Shown here piece after piece: positions 34,231 to 43,354 of a stretch of 64,000 bases of DNA; the stretch's first letter is position 1, and the number at the start of each line of letters is the position of its first letter. Origin of the DNA: an uncultured Lachnospiraceae bacterium (GTDB taxonomy: Bacteria; Bacillota; Clostridia; Lachnospirales; Lachnospiraceae); contig CANQGL010000003.1 of the NCBI GenBank assembly GCA_947623185.1, positions 1 to 64,000 of the forward strand. The letters are read 5' to 3'. The notes below the pieces were generated by a model. That model was given only the letters and a program-made list of their open reading frames with translations. It was not told where the DNA came from and searched no databases. The position numbers and the translations under genes are program-made.

Positions 34231-35598
34231 ATGTCCGTTGAAGCAATGGAAAACATTGATGTGGATGAGCTTTCCAGACTTGCGGATGAAAAAAAGTACC
34301 GCCAGCTCAAGAATCTTCTCCTCGAGATGAATTCGGTCGATATCGCCGCGTTCATCGAGGATCTGGATTCCGAGCGCACGGTGGTCGTGTTCCGCATGCT
34401 GCCGAAGGACCTGGCGGCGGAAGTGTTCGCCGAGCTCTCGTCCGAGAAGGACATGCACATCATCAACAGCATCACGGACCGCGAGCTGTCCGATATCATG
34501 GAGGATCTCTATGTGGACGACGCCGTCGACATGCTCGAGGAGCTGCCGGCAATCGTGGTACGCCGTGTGCTGAAAAATACGAAGACCGATACCAGGAAGC
34601 TGATCAATCAATTCCTTAACTATCCGGAGAACAGTGCCGGAAGCATCATGACGGCCGAGTACATCGGCTTAAAGGAATCGATGACCGTCGAGGAGTCCTT
34701 TGCCTATATCAGAAAGCACGGGATCGATTCCGAAACGATCTACACCTGCTATGTGACCGACGCGGAACGGCGCTTAAACGGCGTGGTCACGGTCAAGGAT
34801 CTCCTGATGAACCCATACGAGACGACGGTGAGCGAGATCATGGACACGCACGTTCTGAAGGTAACGACCACGCAGGACCAGGAAGAGGTCGTCGATATGA
34901 TGAGCCGCTACGATCTTTTGAGCCTGCCGGTCGTGGACAGCGAGAACCGTCTGGTCGGGATCGTCACGGTCGACGACGCGATGGAGGTCATGGAAGAGGA
35001 AGCGACCGAGGACTTCGAGAAGATGGCGGCCATGCTGCCGAGCGAAAAGCCGTATCTGAAGACAAGCGTTCTTCAGCTGGCGAAAAACAGGATCCCGTGG
35101 CTTCTGATCCTGATGCTCTCAAGTACGATCTCCGGCGCGATCCTTGTCTATTACGAGAACGCCTTCGCGGCGCTGCCCCTGCTCGTCAGTTTCGTCCCGA
35201 TGTTGATGGACACCGGCGGAAACTGCGGCGGACAGAGCAGCACGACGATCATCCGCGGCATGGCGGTAGGCGACATCGAGCCGTCCGATATCCTTCAGGT
35301 GGTCTGGAAGGAGATCCGCGTGGGGATAGTCGCGGGCGCGGTGCTGGCGATCGTCAATTTTGTGCGGCTCATGATCCAGTATCCTGGAAATACGATGATC
35401 TGCGTCACCGTCGTGATCAGCATTTTCATCACGGTCATCGTGGCCAAGACGATCGGATGTACGCTGCCGATCGGGGCGAAGGTGCTCCGGCTGGATCCGG
35501 CCATCATGGCTTCGCCGATGATCACCACGATCGTCGACGCGGTCAGTCTTATGGTATATTTCGGCATGGCGAGCCGGCTCCTTGAGCTGGCGGCGTGA
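34231..35598 (+). CDS. mgtE: Magnesium transporter MgtE
   Basis: A 455-residue MgtE channel. The N-terminal superhelical domain (about residues 1-125) is followed by two CBS domains (about 130-250: YVTDAERRLNGVVTVKDLL, LPVVDSENRLVGIVTVDDAMEV in pieces) and five membrane helices from about 285. The pore signature PMLMDTGGNCGGQSST is present. Cytosolic magnesium bound between the N and CBS domains closes the channel. ATG 34231 lies seven bases after GGAGGG; an ATG at 34216 is inside that ribosome site. Expression may also be controlled by the structured leader. Confidence 0.95.
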   Translation: MSVEAMENIDVDELSRLADEKKYRQLKNLLLEMNSVDIAAFIEDLDSERTVVVFRMLPKDLAAEVFAELSSEKDMHIINSITDRELSDIMEDLYVDDAVDMLEELPAIVVRRVLKNTKTDTRKLINQFLNYPENSAGSIMTAEYIGLKESMTVEESFAYIRKHGIDSETIYTCYVTDAERRLNGVVTVKDLLMNPYETTVSEIMDTHVLKVTTTQDQEEVVDMMSRYDLLSLPVVDSENRLVGIVTVDDAMEVMEEEATEDFEKMAAMLPSEKPYLKTSVLQLAKNRIPWLLILMLSSTISGAILVYYENAFAALPLLVSFVPMLMDTGGNCGGQSSTTIIRGMAVGDIEPSDILQVVWKEIRVGIVAGAVLAIVNFVRLMIQYPGNTMICVTVVISIFITVIVAKTIGCTLPIGAKVLRLDPAIMASPMITTIVDAVSLMVYFGMASRLLELAA

Positions 35599-35628
35599 GC
35601 CGTAAATGACAGATAAAGGAGAAACAGG

Positions 35629-37086
35629 ATGGGAAAAGTCAGAACGAGATTTGCGCCGAGCCCGACCGGCAGGATGCACGTCGGGAACCTTCGCACGGCG
35701 CTGTATACTTATCTGATCGCAAAGCATGAGGGCGGGGATTTTATCCTGCGCATTGAGGACACCGATCAGGAACGTCAGGTCGAGGGCGCGGAGGAGATCA
35801 TTTACCGGACGCTAAAAAAGACCGGCCTGGTCCATGACGAAGGCCCGGATAAGGACGGCGGTTACGGCCCCTACGTTCAGAGCGAACGCCAGAAGGCCGG
35901 CATTTACATGGAATACGCGAAGAAGCTGATCGAAAAAGGCGAGGCGTATTACTGCTTCTGCACGCAGGAACGGCTGGATTCACTGAAAAGGACGGTAAAC
36001 GGCGAGGAGATCATGACCTACGACAAGCACTGTCTCCACCTCTCGAAAGAGGAGGTCGAGGCCAATCTCGCGGCCGGGATGCCGTTTGTGATCCGCCAGA
36101 ACAATCCGAACACCGGGACGACCACGTTCCACGACGAGATCTACGGGGACATTACGGTCGAAAACTCCGAGCTGGACGATATGGTGCTCATCAAATCCGA
36201 CGGCTATCCGACCTACAATTTCGCGAACGTGGTGGACGATCATCTGATGGGGATCACGCATGTCGTGCGCGGAAACGAATACCTTTCGTCCTCGCCGAAG
36301 TACAACCGCCTTTACGAGGCGTTCGGGTGGGAGGTGCCGGTCTATGTGCACTGTCCGACCATCACCAACGAGGAACACAAGAAGTTAAGCAAGCGCAGCG
36401 GCCATTCATCCTTCGAGGACCTTCAGGAGCAGGGATTCCTGACGGAGGCCGTCGTCAATTTCGTGGCGCTTTTGGGCTGGTCACCGGCGGACAACCGCGA
36501 GTTCTTCACGCTCGAGGAGCTGGTCAAGGAATTCGACTATCGCAATATGAGCAAGTCCCCGGCCGTTTTCGATATGGTGAAACTGCGCTGGATGAACGGC
36601 GAGTATATGAAGAAGATGGACTTCGACCGCTTCTACGAGATGGCGGAGCCGTATCTGAAGGAGACGATCAAAAAGCCGCTCGACCTAAAGAAGATCGCGG
36701 CGATGGTGAAGACCAGGATCGAGGTGTTCCCGGATATCGCCGGGCAGGTCGATTTCTTCGAGACGCTGCCGGAGTACGATACGGAGATGTACACTCACAA
36801 GAAGATGAAGACCACAAAGGAAACGGCGCTTGAGACGCTTCGGGACGTCCTCCCGATCCTCGAGAAGCAGGAGGACTATTCCAACGACGCGCTCTATGCC
36901 GTGCTCTCGGCGTATGTGGCGGAAAAGGGCGTCAAGACCGGTTTTGTGATGTGGCCCATCCGCACCGCGGTCTCCGGAAAGCAGATGACGCCAGCCGGCG
37001 CGACCGAGATCATGGAAGTGCTCGGAAAGGATGAGTCGCTCGCCAGGATCCGCAGGGGGATCGCGCTTCTGGAAGCGGCGGTCTGA
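35629..37086 (+). CDS. gltX: Glutamyl-tRNA synthetase
   Basis: A 485-residue class I synthetase. The HIGH-type motif is in [19 protein letters not shown] (HVGN), and the second class I signature is [11 protein letters not shown]. The C-terminal anticodon-binding helical domain starts around residue 330. Length is typical. It has its own ribosome site (AAAGGAG). The organism probably also uses it to make Glu-tRNA-Gln for amidation, as usual in Firmicutes, but that is not shown here. Confidence 0.96.
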   Translation: MGKVRTRFAPSPTGRMHVGNLRTALYTYLIAKHEGGDFILRIEDTDQERQVEGAEEIIYRTLKKTGLVHDEGPDKDGGYGPYVQSERQKAGIYMEYAKKLIEKGEAYYCFCTQERLDSLKRTVNGEEIMTYDKHCLHLSKEEVEANLAAGMPFVIRQNNPNTGTTTFHDEIYGDITVENSELDDMVLIKSDGYPTYNFANVVDDHLMGITHVVRGNEYLSSSPKYNRLYEAFGWEVPVYVHCPTITNEEHKKLSKRSGHSSFEDLQEQGFLTEAVVNFVALLGWSPADNREFFTLEELVKEFDYRNMSKSPAVFDMVKLRWMNGEYMKKMDFDRFYEMAEPYLKETIKKPLDLKKIAAMVKTRIEVFPDIAGQVDFFETLPEYDTEMYTHKKMKTTKETALETLRDVLPILEKQEDYSNDALYAVLSAYVAEKGVKTGFVMWPIRTAVSGKQMTPAGATEIMEVLGKDESLARIRRGIALLEAAV

Positions 37087-37141
37087 CGGAACGATAAAAA
37101 CCGGGGCGGGATCCGCTCCGCAAACAGGGAAAGGAAAACGT

Positions 37142-38419
37142 ATGAAAAAGAAGGCATTATTTCTGGCGACGGCGGCGCTGACCGCTCTGATGGCGACGAC
37201 CGCGTTCGCGGGAACGTGGATCCAGGACCAGAGCAGGCCGGAAAACGAGAACGGCGTCTCCAACTGGTGGTGGCAGAACGACGACGGAAGTTATCCCGCG
37301 GGCGCAGGCGTGTGGGTATGGATCGACGGGAACGGAGACGGCTGGGCCGAGGATTACTGCTTTAACGAAAGCGGCTGGATGTACGCGAATACGGTGACTC
37401 CGGACGGCTATACCGTGGACGCCTCGGGCGCGTGGACGGACAACAACGTGGTCCAGTATAAGCAGGTCGCGGCGCAGAACACCCAGCAGCAGAGCAGCTC
37501 CTCGACGAACAGCACAACGACCGAGAACCGGTCTTCGGCCGGACTGAAGAATCAGTGGTACGACGACGGTTACGGAAAACAGTACCTGAACTCCAAAGGG
37601 GAACCCGTGATCGGCTGGAAGAAGATCGACAGCAAGCAGTACTATTTTGACGACGGCGGTTACATGGTGACCGGTTATCAGGAGCTGGACGACGGAAACT
37701 ATTATTTCCTCTCGAGCGGCGCGCTGTCGAAGAAGACCGTCCATGATACCGAAGACGGCTATTACTATGTCGTCGACAAGAACGATCATTATGTGATCGA
37801 TATCGTCTATGAGGACGACTGGAAGGAATACAAGAAGGAAGCGGACCGGGATTCGGTCGACGTGTCGAGCGTCACGACCGAGAAGCACACGAACTCCAGC
37901 AGTTCGAGTTCCAGCTCCGACAGCTCCGATCCCGGCAGCTCCAGTTCCTACGACTCACACCAGTACTGGTACGACTATTATAACAGTTACCAGACGGAGA
38001 CGGCTTCGGGGAGCGACCTGACGGATGAAGAGGCGTACGAAAAGATCATCGCCTTAAAGAAGGACTATCCGGAAGGAAAGAAATGGACGAACGACAATTA
38101 TTATGAGGGAACCGGAAATAACGGCAGTTCCCGCCGCGGTTACGGCTGCGCCGCATTTGCGTTCCTTGTGCAGGATAAGGTCTTCGGAAAGACCGGCAAA
38201 CATATCACGACCTACTACGATCTGGAATGGGAGGACCTGCGGGTCGGCGACCATCTGCGGATCAACTACGATACGCACTCCGTGATCGTTCTCTCGGTCG
38301 AGGACGACTACATCACGGTCTGCGAGGGCAACTACAACAGCTCGATCCACTGGGGAAGAAAGATCACCAGAGACAGGCTGGAGGAGACCTTTGCATACAG
38401 GGAGACCTGCTACGACTGA
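37142..38419 (+). CDS. Exported cell-wall-repeat protein with CHAP-like C-terminus
   Basis: A 425-residue secreted protein. The signal peptide is residues 1-22 (ending AFA). An N-terminal aromatic-rich module (GTWIQDQSR, WWWQNDDGSYP, WIDGNGDGWAEDYCF) and choline-binding-type repeats (about 135-200: QWYDDGYGKQYLNSKGEPVI, KKIDSKQYYFDDGGYMVTGY) should hold it on the wall. A Ser/Asp-rich linker leads to a papain-like domain with C336 (RRGYGCAAFAF) and H379 (DTHSVIVL), resembling CHAP/NlpC amidases. Substrate is unknown. ATG 37142 is preceded by AAAGGAAAACG. Confidence 0.85.
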   Translation: MKKKALFLATAALTALMATTAFAGTWIQDQSRPENENGVSNWWWQNDDGSYPAGAGVWVWIDGNGDGWAEDYCFNESGWMYANTVTPDGYTVDASGAWTDNNVVQYKQVAAQNTQQQSSSSTNSTTTENRSSAGLKNQWYDDGYGKQYLNSKGEPVIGWKKIDSKQYYFDDGGYMVTGYQELDDGNYYFLSSGALSKKTVHDTEDGYYYVVDKNDHYVIDIVYEDDWKEYKKEADRDSVDVSSVTTEKHTNSSSSSSSSDSSDPGSSSSYDSHQYWYDYYNSYQTETASGSDLTDEEAYEKIIALKKDYPEGKKWTNDNYYEGTGNNGSSRRGYGCAAFAFLVQDKVFGKTGKHITTYYDLEWEDLRVGDHLRINYDTHSVIVLSVEDDYITVCEGNYNSSIHWGRKITRDRLEETFAYRETCYD

Positions 38420-38438
38420 CGGGTCCTCGGGTACGGAA

Positions 38439-40337
38439 ATGAAATTTGACGAAGCGCAGGCTGCGGCGATCGCCCACCTGGACGGGCCGATGATGGTGCT
38501 GGCCGGACCGGGTTCGGGAAAGACGACCGTGATCACGCACAGGATCAGGAGACTGCTGGATCAGGGAGCGGATCCCTCCGGCATTCTCGTCATCACATTT
38601 ACAAAAGCGGCGGCGGAGGAGATGAAAGCGCGTTTTCTGGCGCTCTCCGCCGCCGAAGGAGATAAAACGGACGGTGGAAGGGTAACATTCGGGACCTTCC
38701 ACTCTGTTTTTTACCGGATCCTGCGGACCGCCTACCGGTTCCCCGCCGGGAACGTGGCCGGGGAGACCGAAAAGAGGGCGTTCTTTAGGGAGTTTCTGGC
38801 CGGGGAGCGGTTTGAGACGGAGGATGAACCGGAGTTCATCGCTTCGGTCATCAACGAGATCAGCTACGTCAAGGGCAACCGCATCGACCCGCGCTATTAT
38901 TACTCGCAGAACTGCCCGGAGGAATGGTTCAAAAAGCTGTATGACGGATACGAAAACTGGCTCATACAGAGCGGAAAGATCGACTTTGAGGACATTCTGC
39001 TCATGTGCGCCGAGCTCTTTGCCGAGAGGAAGGATATCCTGTCGGCGTGCCAGAGGAAGTACCGATACATCCTCGTGGATGAGTTCCAGGACATCAACCG
39101 CCTGCAGTATGAGATCGTGAGGCTCCTGGCGCTGCCGGAAAACAACCTGTTTATCGTCGGGGACGACGATCAGTCGGTCTACCGGTTCCGGGGCGCGAAG
39201 CCGGAGATCATGCTGGGGTTTCCGAAGGACTATCCGGACGCCGGGCGCATCCTTCTGAACGTCAATTACCGCTCGTGCAGGGAGATCGTGGAGTGCTCGC
39301 TGCGGCTGATCGCCCATAACAGAAAGCGGTTCGCCAAGGAGCTGGTCCCCGCGCGCAAAGGCGGGCGTCCGGCGGACCTGCGGGTCTATGCGGATCCGGT
39401 CGCGCAGGCGGAGGATCTTGCGCGCGCCCTGCGCGGTTATCACGAGGCCGGGTACGCATGGGATGAAATGGCGGTGCTGTTCCGCACGGGAATGAGCCCG
39501 GGACTGCCGGCGGAAAAACTGATGGAGTACAACGTGCCGTTCGCGGTGAGGGACCGGATCCCGGACCTTTACGGGCACTGGATCGCAAAGGACATTTTTG
39601 CGTATCTCTCGCTGGGAGCCGGGAGCAGAAAGCGGAGCGATTTCCTGCGTATCATCAACAAGCCCAACCGCTATCTGAGCCGCGACGCGTTTGATACGCC
39701 CGAGATCTCGCTTGAGGCGGTGAGCGCGTTTTACGCGGACCGGGACTGGATGGAGGAACGGATCGGCAGGCTGGACGCAGATCTGCGCACGATCGGGCGG
39801 CTGAGACCGGCGGCCGCGGTCCGTTACATCCGGGAGACGGCGGGCTACGACGGATATCTGAAAAGCTATGCGGAATTCAGACGGATGGATCCGGAGGAAC
39901 TGACGGAGATCGCCGACCGGCTGGCGGAGAGCGCGGCCGGGTTCGCGACGGCGCGGGAATGGATGGAACACGCCGCGCGGTACGAGGAGGAACTGGACCG
40001 AAAGAGCGCGGGGCCTTCGGAGGGGACCGCGGACGGCCCGCGCGTGACGCTCTCCACCATGCACAGCGCGAAGGGACTGGAATTTCCGGTCGTCTTTCTG
40101 ATCGACGTAAACGAAGGGATCATCCCGCACCGCCGGGCGGCGCAGCCGGACGATCTCGAGGAGGAACGGCGACTGTTCTATGTGGCCTTAACGCGCGCGA
40201 AGGAGCGCCTTCACATCTGCGCGGTGCGCGAACGGTATCACAGAAAACAGGAGATCTCGCGCTTTGTGGAGGAATGTATGGGACGGAGCGCGCAGGGGCA
40301 GCCGGAGAAGGCTGCGGGAAAACGGAGGAACGGATGA
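38439..40337 (+). CDS. UvrD/Rep-family DNA helicase
   Basis: A 632-residue superfamily 1A helicase. Motifs seen are Q motif (DEAQAAAIAH), Walker A GPGSGKTT, Ia TFTKAAAEEM, Walker B VDEFQDINRLQ, III GDDDQSVYRFRGA, IV NYRS, V TMHSAKGLEFPVVFL and VI YVALTRAKERL. It is shorter than PcrA/UvrD (about 720-750) and lacks the C-terminal tudor-like extension, so it is a small Rep-like paralogue and not clearly PcrA. It starts 20 bases after the preceding gene and overlaps cobO by four bases. Confidence 0.92.
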   Translation: MKFDEAQAAAIAHLDGPMMVLAGPGSGKTTVITHRIRRLLDQGADPSGILVITFTKAAAEEMKARFLALSAAEGDKTDGGRVTFGTFHSVFYRILRTAYRFPAGNVAGETEKRAFFREFLAGERFETEDEPEFIASVINEISYVKGNRIDPRYYYSQNCPEEWFKKLYDGYENWLIQSGKIDFEDILLMCAELFAERKDILSACQRKYRYILVDEFQDINRLQYEIVRLLALPENNLFIVGDDDQSVYRFRGAKPEIMLGFPKDYPDAGRILLNVNYRSCREIVECSLRLIAHNRKRFAKELVPARKGGRPADLRVYADPVAQAEDLARALRGYHEAGYAWDEMAVLFRTGMSPGLPAEKLMEYNVPFAVRDRIPDLYGHWIAKDIFAYLSLGAGSRKRSDFLRIINKPNRYLSRDAFDTPEISLEAVSAFYADRDWMEERIGRLDADLRTIGRLRPAAAVRYIRETAGYDGYLKSYAEFRRMDPEELTEIADRLAESAAGFATAREWMEHAARYEEELDRKSAGPSEGTADGPRVTLSTMHSAKGLEFPVVFLIDVNEGIIPHRRAAQPDDLEEERRLFYVALTRAKERLHICAVRERYHRKQEISRFVEECMGRSAQGQPEKAAGKRRNG

Positions 40338-40867
40338 TGGAGGAAAGACAGACGGGGCTGGTCCATATCTACTGCGGCGACGGAAAGGGAAAAACGAGTG
40401 CCGCCGTGGGACTGGCGGTGAGAGCCGCCGGGCGCGGTCTTTCGGTCGTGATCGTCCGCTTCCTGAAAACGGACGGCTCCGGCGAGGTCGCCGCGCTGAA
40501 AAAGATCCCGAACATTACGGTCCTGCCCTGCAAAAAAAGTTTCGGATTTGTTCCCGGTCTGAGCGAAGAGGAGCGAAGGGAAGCGGAAGAGCAGAACCGC
40601 GAGCTGTTTTTTGCGGCCGCCCGCATGGCGGAAAAGGCCGACGTGCTGGTGCTTGACGAGATCATGGCCGCAGTCGGATACGGGATGATCTCCGAGACGG
40701 AGGTGCTGGATCTTTTGAAAGACCGGCCGCGGGGCCTGGAGGTGGTGATGACCGGGAGAGACCCGTCCGGGCGGCTCCTTGCGGCCGCCGATTATGTCTC
40801 CGAGATCAAAAACCGGGCGCATCCGTACGGGCGCGGGATCACGGCGAGAATCGGGATAGAGTATTGA
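40334..40867 (+). CDS. cobO: Cob(I)yrinic acid a,c-diamide adenosyltransferase
   Basis: A 177-residue CobO/BtuR/CobA-type corrinoid adenosyltransferase. The P loop is CGDGKGKTSAAVGLAVRA, a form specific to this family; LVLDEIMAAVGYGM is the Walker B region and MTGRDPS the third motif. It attaches the adenosyl group to cobalt(I) corrinoids. No other cobalamin genes are nearby, so it may serve salvage. Its start overlaps the helicase stop by ATGA. Confidence 0.93.
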   Translation: MMEERQTGLVHIYCGDGKGKTSAAVGLAVRAAGRGLSVVIVRFLKTDGSGEVAALKKIPNITVLPCKKSFGFVPGLSEEERREAEEQNRELFFAAARMAEKADVLVLDEIMAAVGYGMISETEVLDLLKDRPRGLEVVMTGRDPSGRLLAAADYVSEIKNRAHPYGRGITARIGIEY

Positions 40868-40892
40868 TTTTTGGACGGTAAACTGGTATTCT
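40864..40892 (+). promoter_or_regulatory. Promoter of the DUF1292 gene
   Basis: TTGATT (40864-40869), 17-base spacer, TATTCT (40887-40892). The -35 box contains the TGA stop of cobO. Confidence 0.65.
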
Positions 40893-40931
40893 GAAATTAC
40901 AGGAAACGACGAAAAAATACGGGAGGCAACG

Positions 40932-41252
40932 ATGGCAAAACAGGATAACGAAAACACGGAAGAAATGACGGTTACTCTGACACTGGATGACGGTACGGAT
41001 CTGGAATGCGTGGTCCTTACGATCTTTGAAGCCGGCGGCCGGGACTACATCGCGCTGCTCCCGCTGGACGGCAGGGAGGCCGAGGACGGCGAAGTCTACC
41101 TTTACCGCTATCTGGAGGACGCGGAGGGGAACCCGGATATCGAAAACATCGAGAGCGACGAGGAATACGAGATCGTGGCGGATGCTTTCGACGAGCTTCT
41201 CGACGAGGAGGAATACGACGAACTCGTCGACGCGGATGAACTGGAGGAATGA
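40932..41252 (+). CDS. DUF1292 (YrzB-like) acidic protein
   Basis: A 106-residue strongly acidic protein of the DUF1292 family. The family core is TVTLTLDDGTDLECVVLTIF, DYIALLPLD and the IENIESDEEYEIVADAFDEL segment (in two parts). A Glu/Asp tail ends it. In Firmicutes the family often lies near yrzL/yrrK; function is unknown. Its stop overlaps the ribosome site and near start of the transaminase gene. Confidence 0.85.
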   Translation: MAKQDNENTEEMTVTLTLDDGTDLECVVLTIFEAGGRDYIALLPLDGREAEDGEVYLYRYLEDAEGNPDIENIESDEEYEIVADAFDELLDEEEYDELVDADELEE

Positions 41253-41254
41253 CG

Positions 41255-42097
41255 ATGAAGTATGTAGGCTATTACAACGGGGAGATCGGACCGCTCGAGG
41301 AGATGAAGATCCCCATGCTGGACCGCGCCGTGTACTTCGGCGACGGCTGCTATGACGCGACGACGTTCGCGAACAACCACATTTTTGCGGTGAACGATCA
41401 TCTGGACCGCTTTTACAACGGATGCCGCCTGCTCGAGATTCCGTTCGGGATGTCCAGGGAGGAGCTGACCGCCGAGCTCCAGAAATGTATCGATCTCTGT
41501 GAACTCGACCACGGCCTGCTCTACTGGCAGTGTTCCCGGGGGACCGGTTACCGCCAGCACAATTTCCTCGGGCCCGAGTCAAAGCCGAACCTGATGATCT
41601 TTACGATGCCGAACGAGATGATCCCGTTCGACCAGACCTTCCGGCTGATCTCCATGGAGGACACGCGGTTCCTCCACTGCAACATCAAAACGCTGAGCCT
41701 GATCCCCAGCGTGATCGGCTACCAGCGCTGCGTCGAGGTGGGCTGCCAGGAGACCGTTTTCCACCGGGGAGAGCGGGTGACGGAATGTGCGCACAGCAAT
41801 ATCCTGATGATCAGGGACGGCGTTCTGTGCTCGCCGCCGCGCGACAATCTGATCCTGCCGGGCATCACCTTAAAGCATCTGCTGATGCTGGCGGAGGCCA
41901 ACGGGATCCCCACGCGGGAGGCGCCGTTTACGATGGACGAGCTCCGTGACGCCGACGAGGTGATCGTCAGCAGTTCCGGCGGGCTCTGCATACGCGCCGT
42001 GGAGCTGGACGGAAAGCCGGTGGGCGGAAAAGATCCCGTCACGCTTAAGAAACTGCAGGACGCCTACGCGGAGTATTACGCGAACGACGTAAAATAA
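41255..42097 (+). CDS. dat: D-amino-acid transaminase (class IV aminotransferase)
   Basis: A 280-residue fold-type IV PLP enzyme. PMLDRAVYFGDGCYDATTF at the start, YWQCSRGTGYRQH, the NIKTLSLIPSVIGYQ segment with the Schiff-base lysine, and ECAHSNILMIRDG match D-alanine/D-glutamate transaminases of Bacillus type. It would supply D-amino acids for peptidoglycan. A branched-chain or aminodeoxychorismate role is less likely from the motifs. The start at 41255 lies seven bases after GGAGG; an ATG at 41249 is one base away. Confidence 0.85.
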   Translation: MKYVGYYNGEIGPLEEMKIPMLDRAVYFGDGCYDATTFANNHIFAVNDHLDRFYNGCRLLEIPFGMSREELTAELQKCIDLCELDHGLLYWQCSRGTGYRQHNFLGPESKPNLMIFTMPNEMIPFDQTFRLISMEDTRFLHCNIKTLSLIPSVIGYQRCVEVGCQETVFHRGERVTECAHSNILMIRDGVLCSPPRDNLILPGITLKHLLMLAEANGIPTREAPFTMDELRDADEVIVSSSGGLCIRAVELDGKPVGGKDPVTLKKLQDAYAEYYANDVK

Positions 42098-42120
42098 AAC
42101 AGAAGAGAAGACCCGCAAAA

Positions 42121-42170
42121 AAGACCTCTGCGGGGGCAGATTATCCGCCCCGCAGGGGTCTTGTCTGTAA
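42121..42170. terminator. Bidirectional terminator between dat and ychF
   Basis: Stem AAGACCTCTGCGGGGGC pairs with GCCCCGCAGGGGTCTT (42147-42162). A-rich and T-rich flanks serve the two convergent genes. Confidence 0.88.
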
Positions 42171-42211
42171 TGTGATATGCCGCCGGTCCGTGAGCGGACG
42201 TCCTGCCGATA

Positions 42212-43309
42212 TCAGACGTTGAACCGAAAGAGGATCACATCCCCGTCCTTTACGACGTAATCCTTGCCCTCGATGCGGACGAGGCCCTTGTCGCGGGCGG
42301 CGCTGTACGTTCCGCAGTCGAGAAGGTCCTGATAATTGACGACCTCGGCCTTGATGAAGCCGCGCTCGAAGTCGGAGTGGATCTTTCCGGCGGCCTGGGG
42401 CGCTTTCGTCCCGACCTTGATGGTCCAGGCGCGCGTCTCCTTCTCGCCGGCGGTCAGATAGCTCAAAAGCCCGAGGATCCGGTAGCTCGCCGCGATCAGC
42501 TTTTCAAGACCGGACTCCGAGAGCCCGAGATCCTCCAGGAACATCTTCTTTTCGTCGTCGTCGAGCTCGGCGATCTCCTGTTCGATCTGGGCGCAGATCA
42601 CGAAGACCTCGGAATCGTTGGCGGCAGCATACTCACGCACCTGTTTTACATATTCGTTGGAGGCCCCGTCGTCCGCCAGATCGTCCTCGCCGACGTTGGC
42701 GGCAAAGATGACCGGTTTCCGGGTGAGAAGATTCAGACTTTCGACAAACTCCAGCGTTTCCTCATCCGCCGTCTCGAAGGTGCGCGCCAGTTTTCCCTCC
42801 TCGAGATGCTCTTTTAGCGCCTTTACGGTCTCCAGCTCCTTTGCCAGCGCCTTGTTGGAGAGAGCGGCCTTGGACGTGCGCGCGATGCGGCGTTCCAGGA
42901 TCTCGATGTCGGAGAAGATCAGTTCGAGATTGATCGTCTCGATATCGCGGAGCGGATCGACGCTGCCGTCCACATGGATCACGTTGTCGTCGTCAAAACA
43001 GCGGACGACATGGACGATCGCGTCCACCTCGCGGATGTGGGAGAGGAACTGGTTGCCGAGACCTTCGCCTTTCGAAGCGCCCTTCACCAGCCCGGCGATG
43101 TCGACGAATTCGATCACCGCGGGGGTGGTCTTCTCCGAATGGTAAAGGTCGGTCAGGAGTTTCAGACGAAAATCCGGGACGGCTACGACGCCCACGTTGG
43201 GGTCGATCGTGCAGAACGGATAGTTTGCGGATTCCGCGCCTGCCCTGGTAAGCGAGTTGAACAGGGTGCTTTTTCCGACGTTGGGTAATCCGACGATGCC
43301 TAATTTCAT
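42212..43309 (-). CDS. ychF: Ribosome-binding ATPase YchF
   Basis: A 365-residue Obg-family P-loop ATPase. G1 is GIVGLPNVGKSTLFNSL, then DPNVGVVAVPD, DIAGLVKGASKGEGLGNQFL, and an NxxD-type region FAANVGEDDL in place of the GTP-selecting NKxD, which fits ATP preference. A coiled coil follows and the TGS domain ends the protein (FFV-like KDYVVKDGDVILFRFNV). It binds ribosomes and the proteasome-like machinery in other species and is linked to oxidative stress. Confidence 0.96.
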   Translation of the reverse strand: MKLGIVGLPNVGKSTLFNSLTRAGAESANYPFCTIDPNVGVVAVPDFRLKLLTDLYHSEKTTPAVIEFVDIAGLVKGASKGEGLGNQFLSHIREVDAIVHVVRCFDDDNVIHVDGSVDPLRDIETINLELIFSDIEILERRIARTSKAALSNKALAKELETVKALKEHLEEGKLARTFETADEETLEFVESLNLLTRKPVIFAANVGEDDLADDGASNEYVKQVREYAAANDSEVFVICAQIEQEIAELDDDEKKMFLEDLGLSESGLEKLIAASYRILGLLSYLTAGEKETRAWTIKVGTKAPQAAGKIHSDFERGFIKAEVVNYQDLLDCGTYSAARDKGLVRIEGKDYVVKDGDVILFRFNV

Positions 43310-43354
43310 ATTGATTCAGATCTCCTTTGTTTTTGATTTTTACCGCGGGCCGTC

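Noticed and set aside
38364-40130. Very long minus-strand open frame (588 codons) across the helicase gene
   Set aside because: It is antisense to a clear UvrD helicase, has no recognisable domain, and such frames are expected from strong GC3 bias. The same applies to 3956-5113, 9829-11058, 21571-22581 and 48946-50433.
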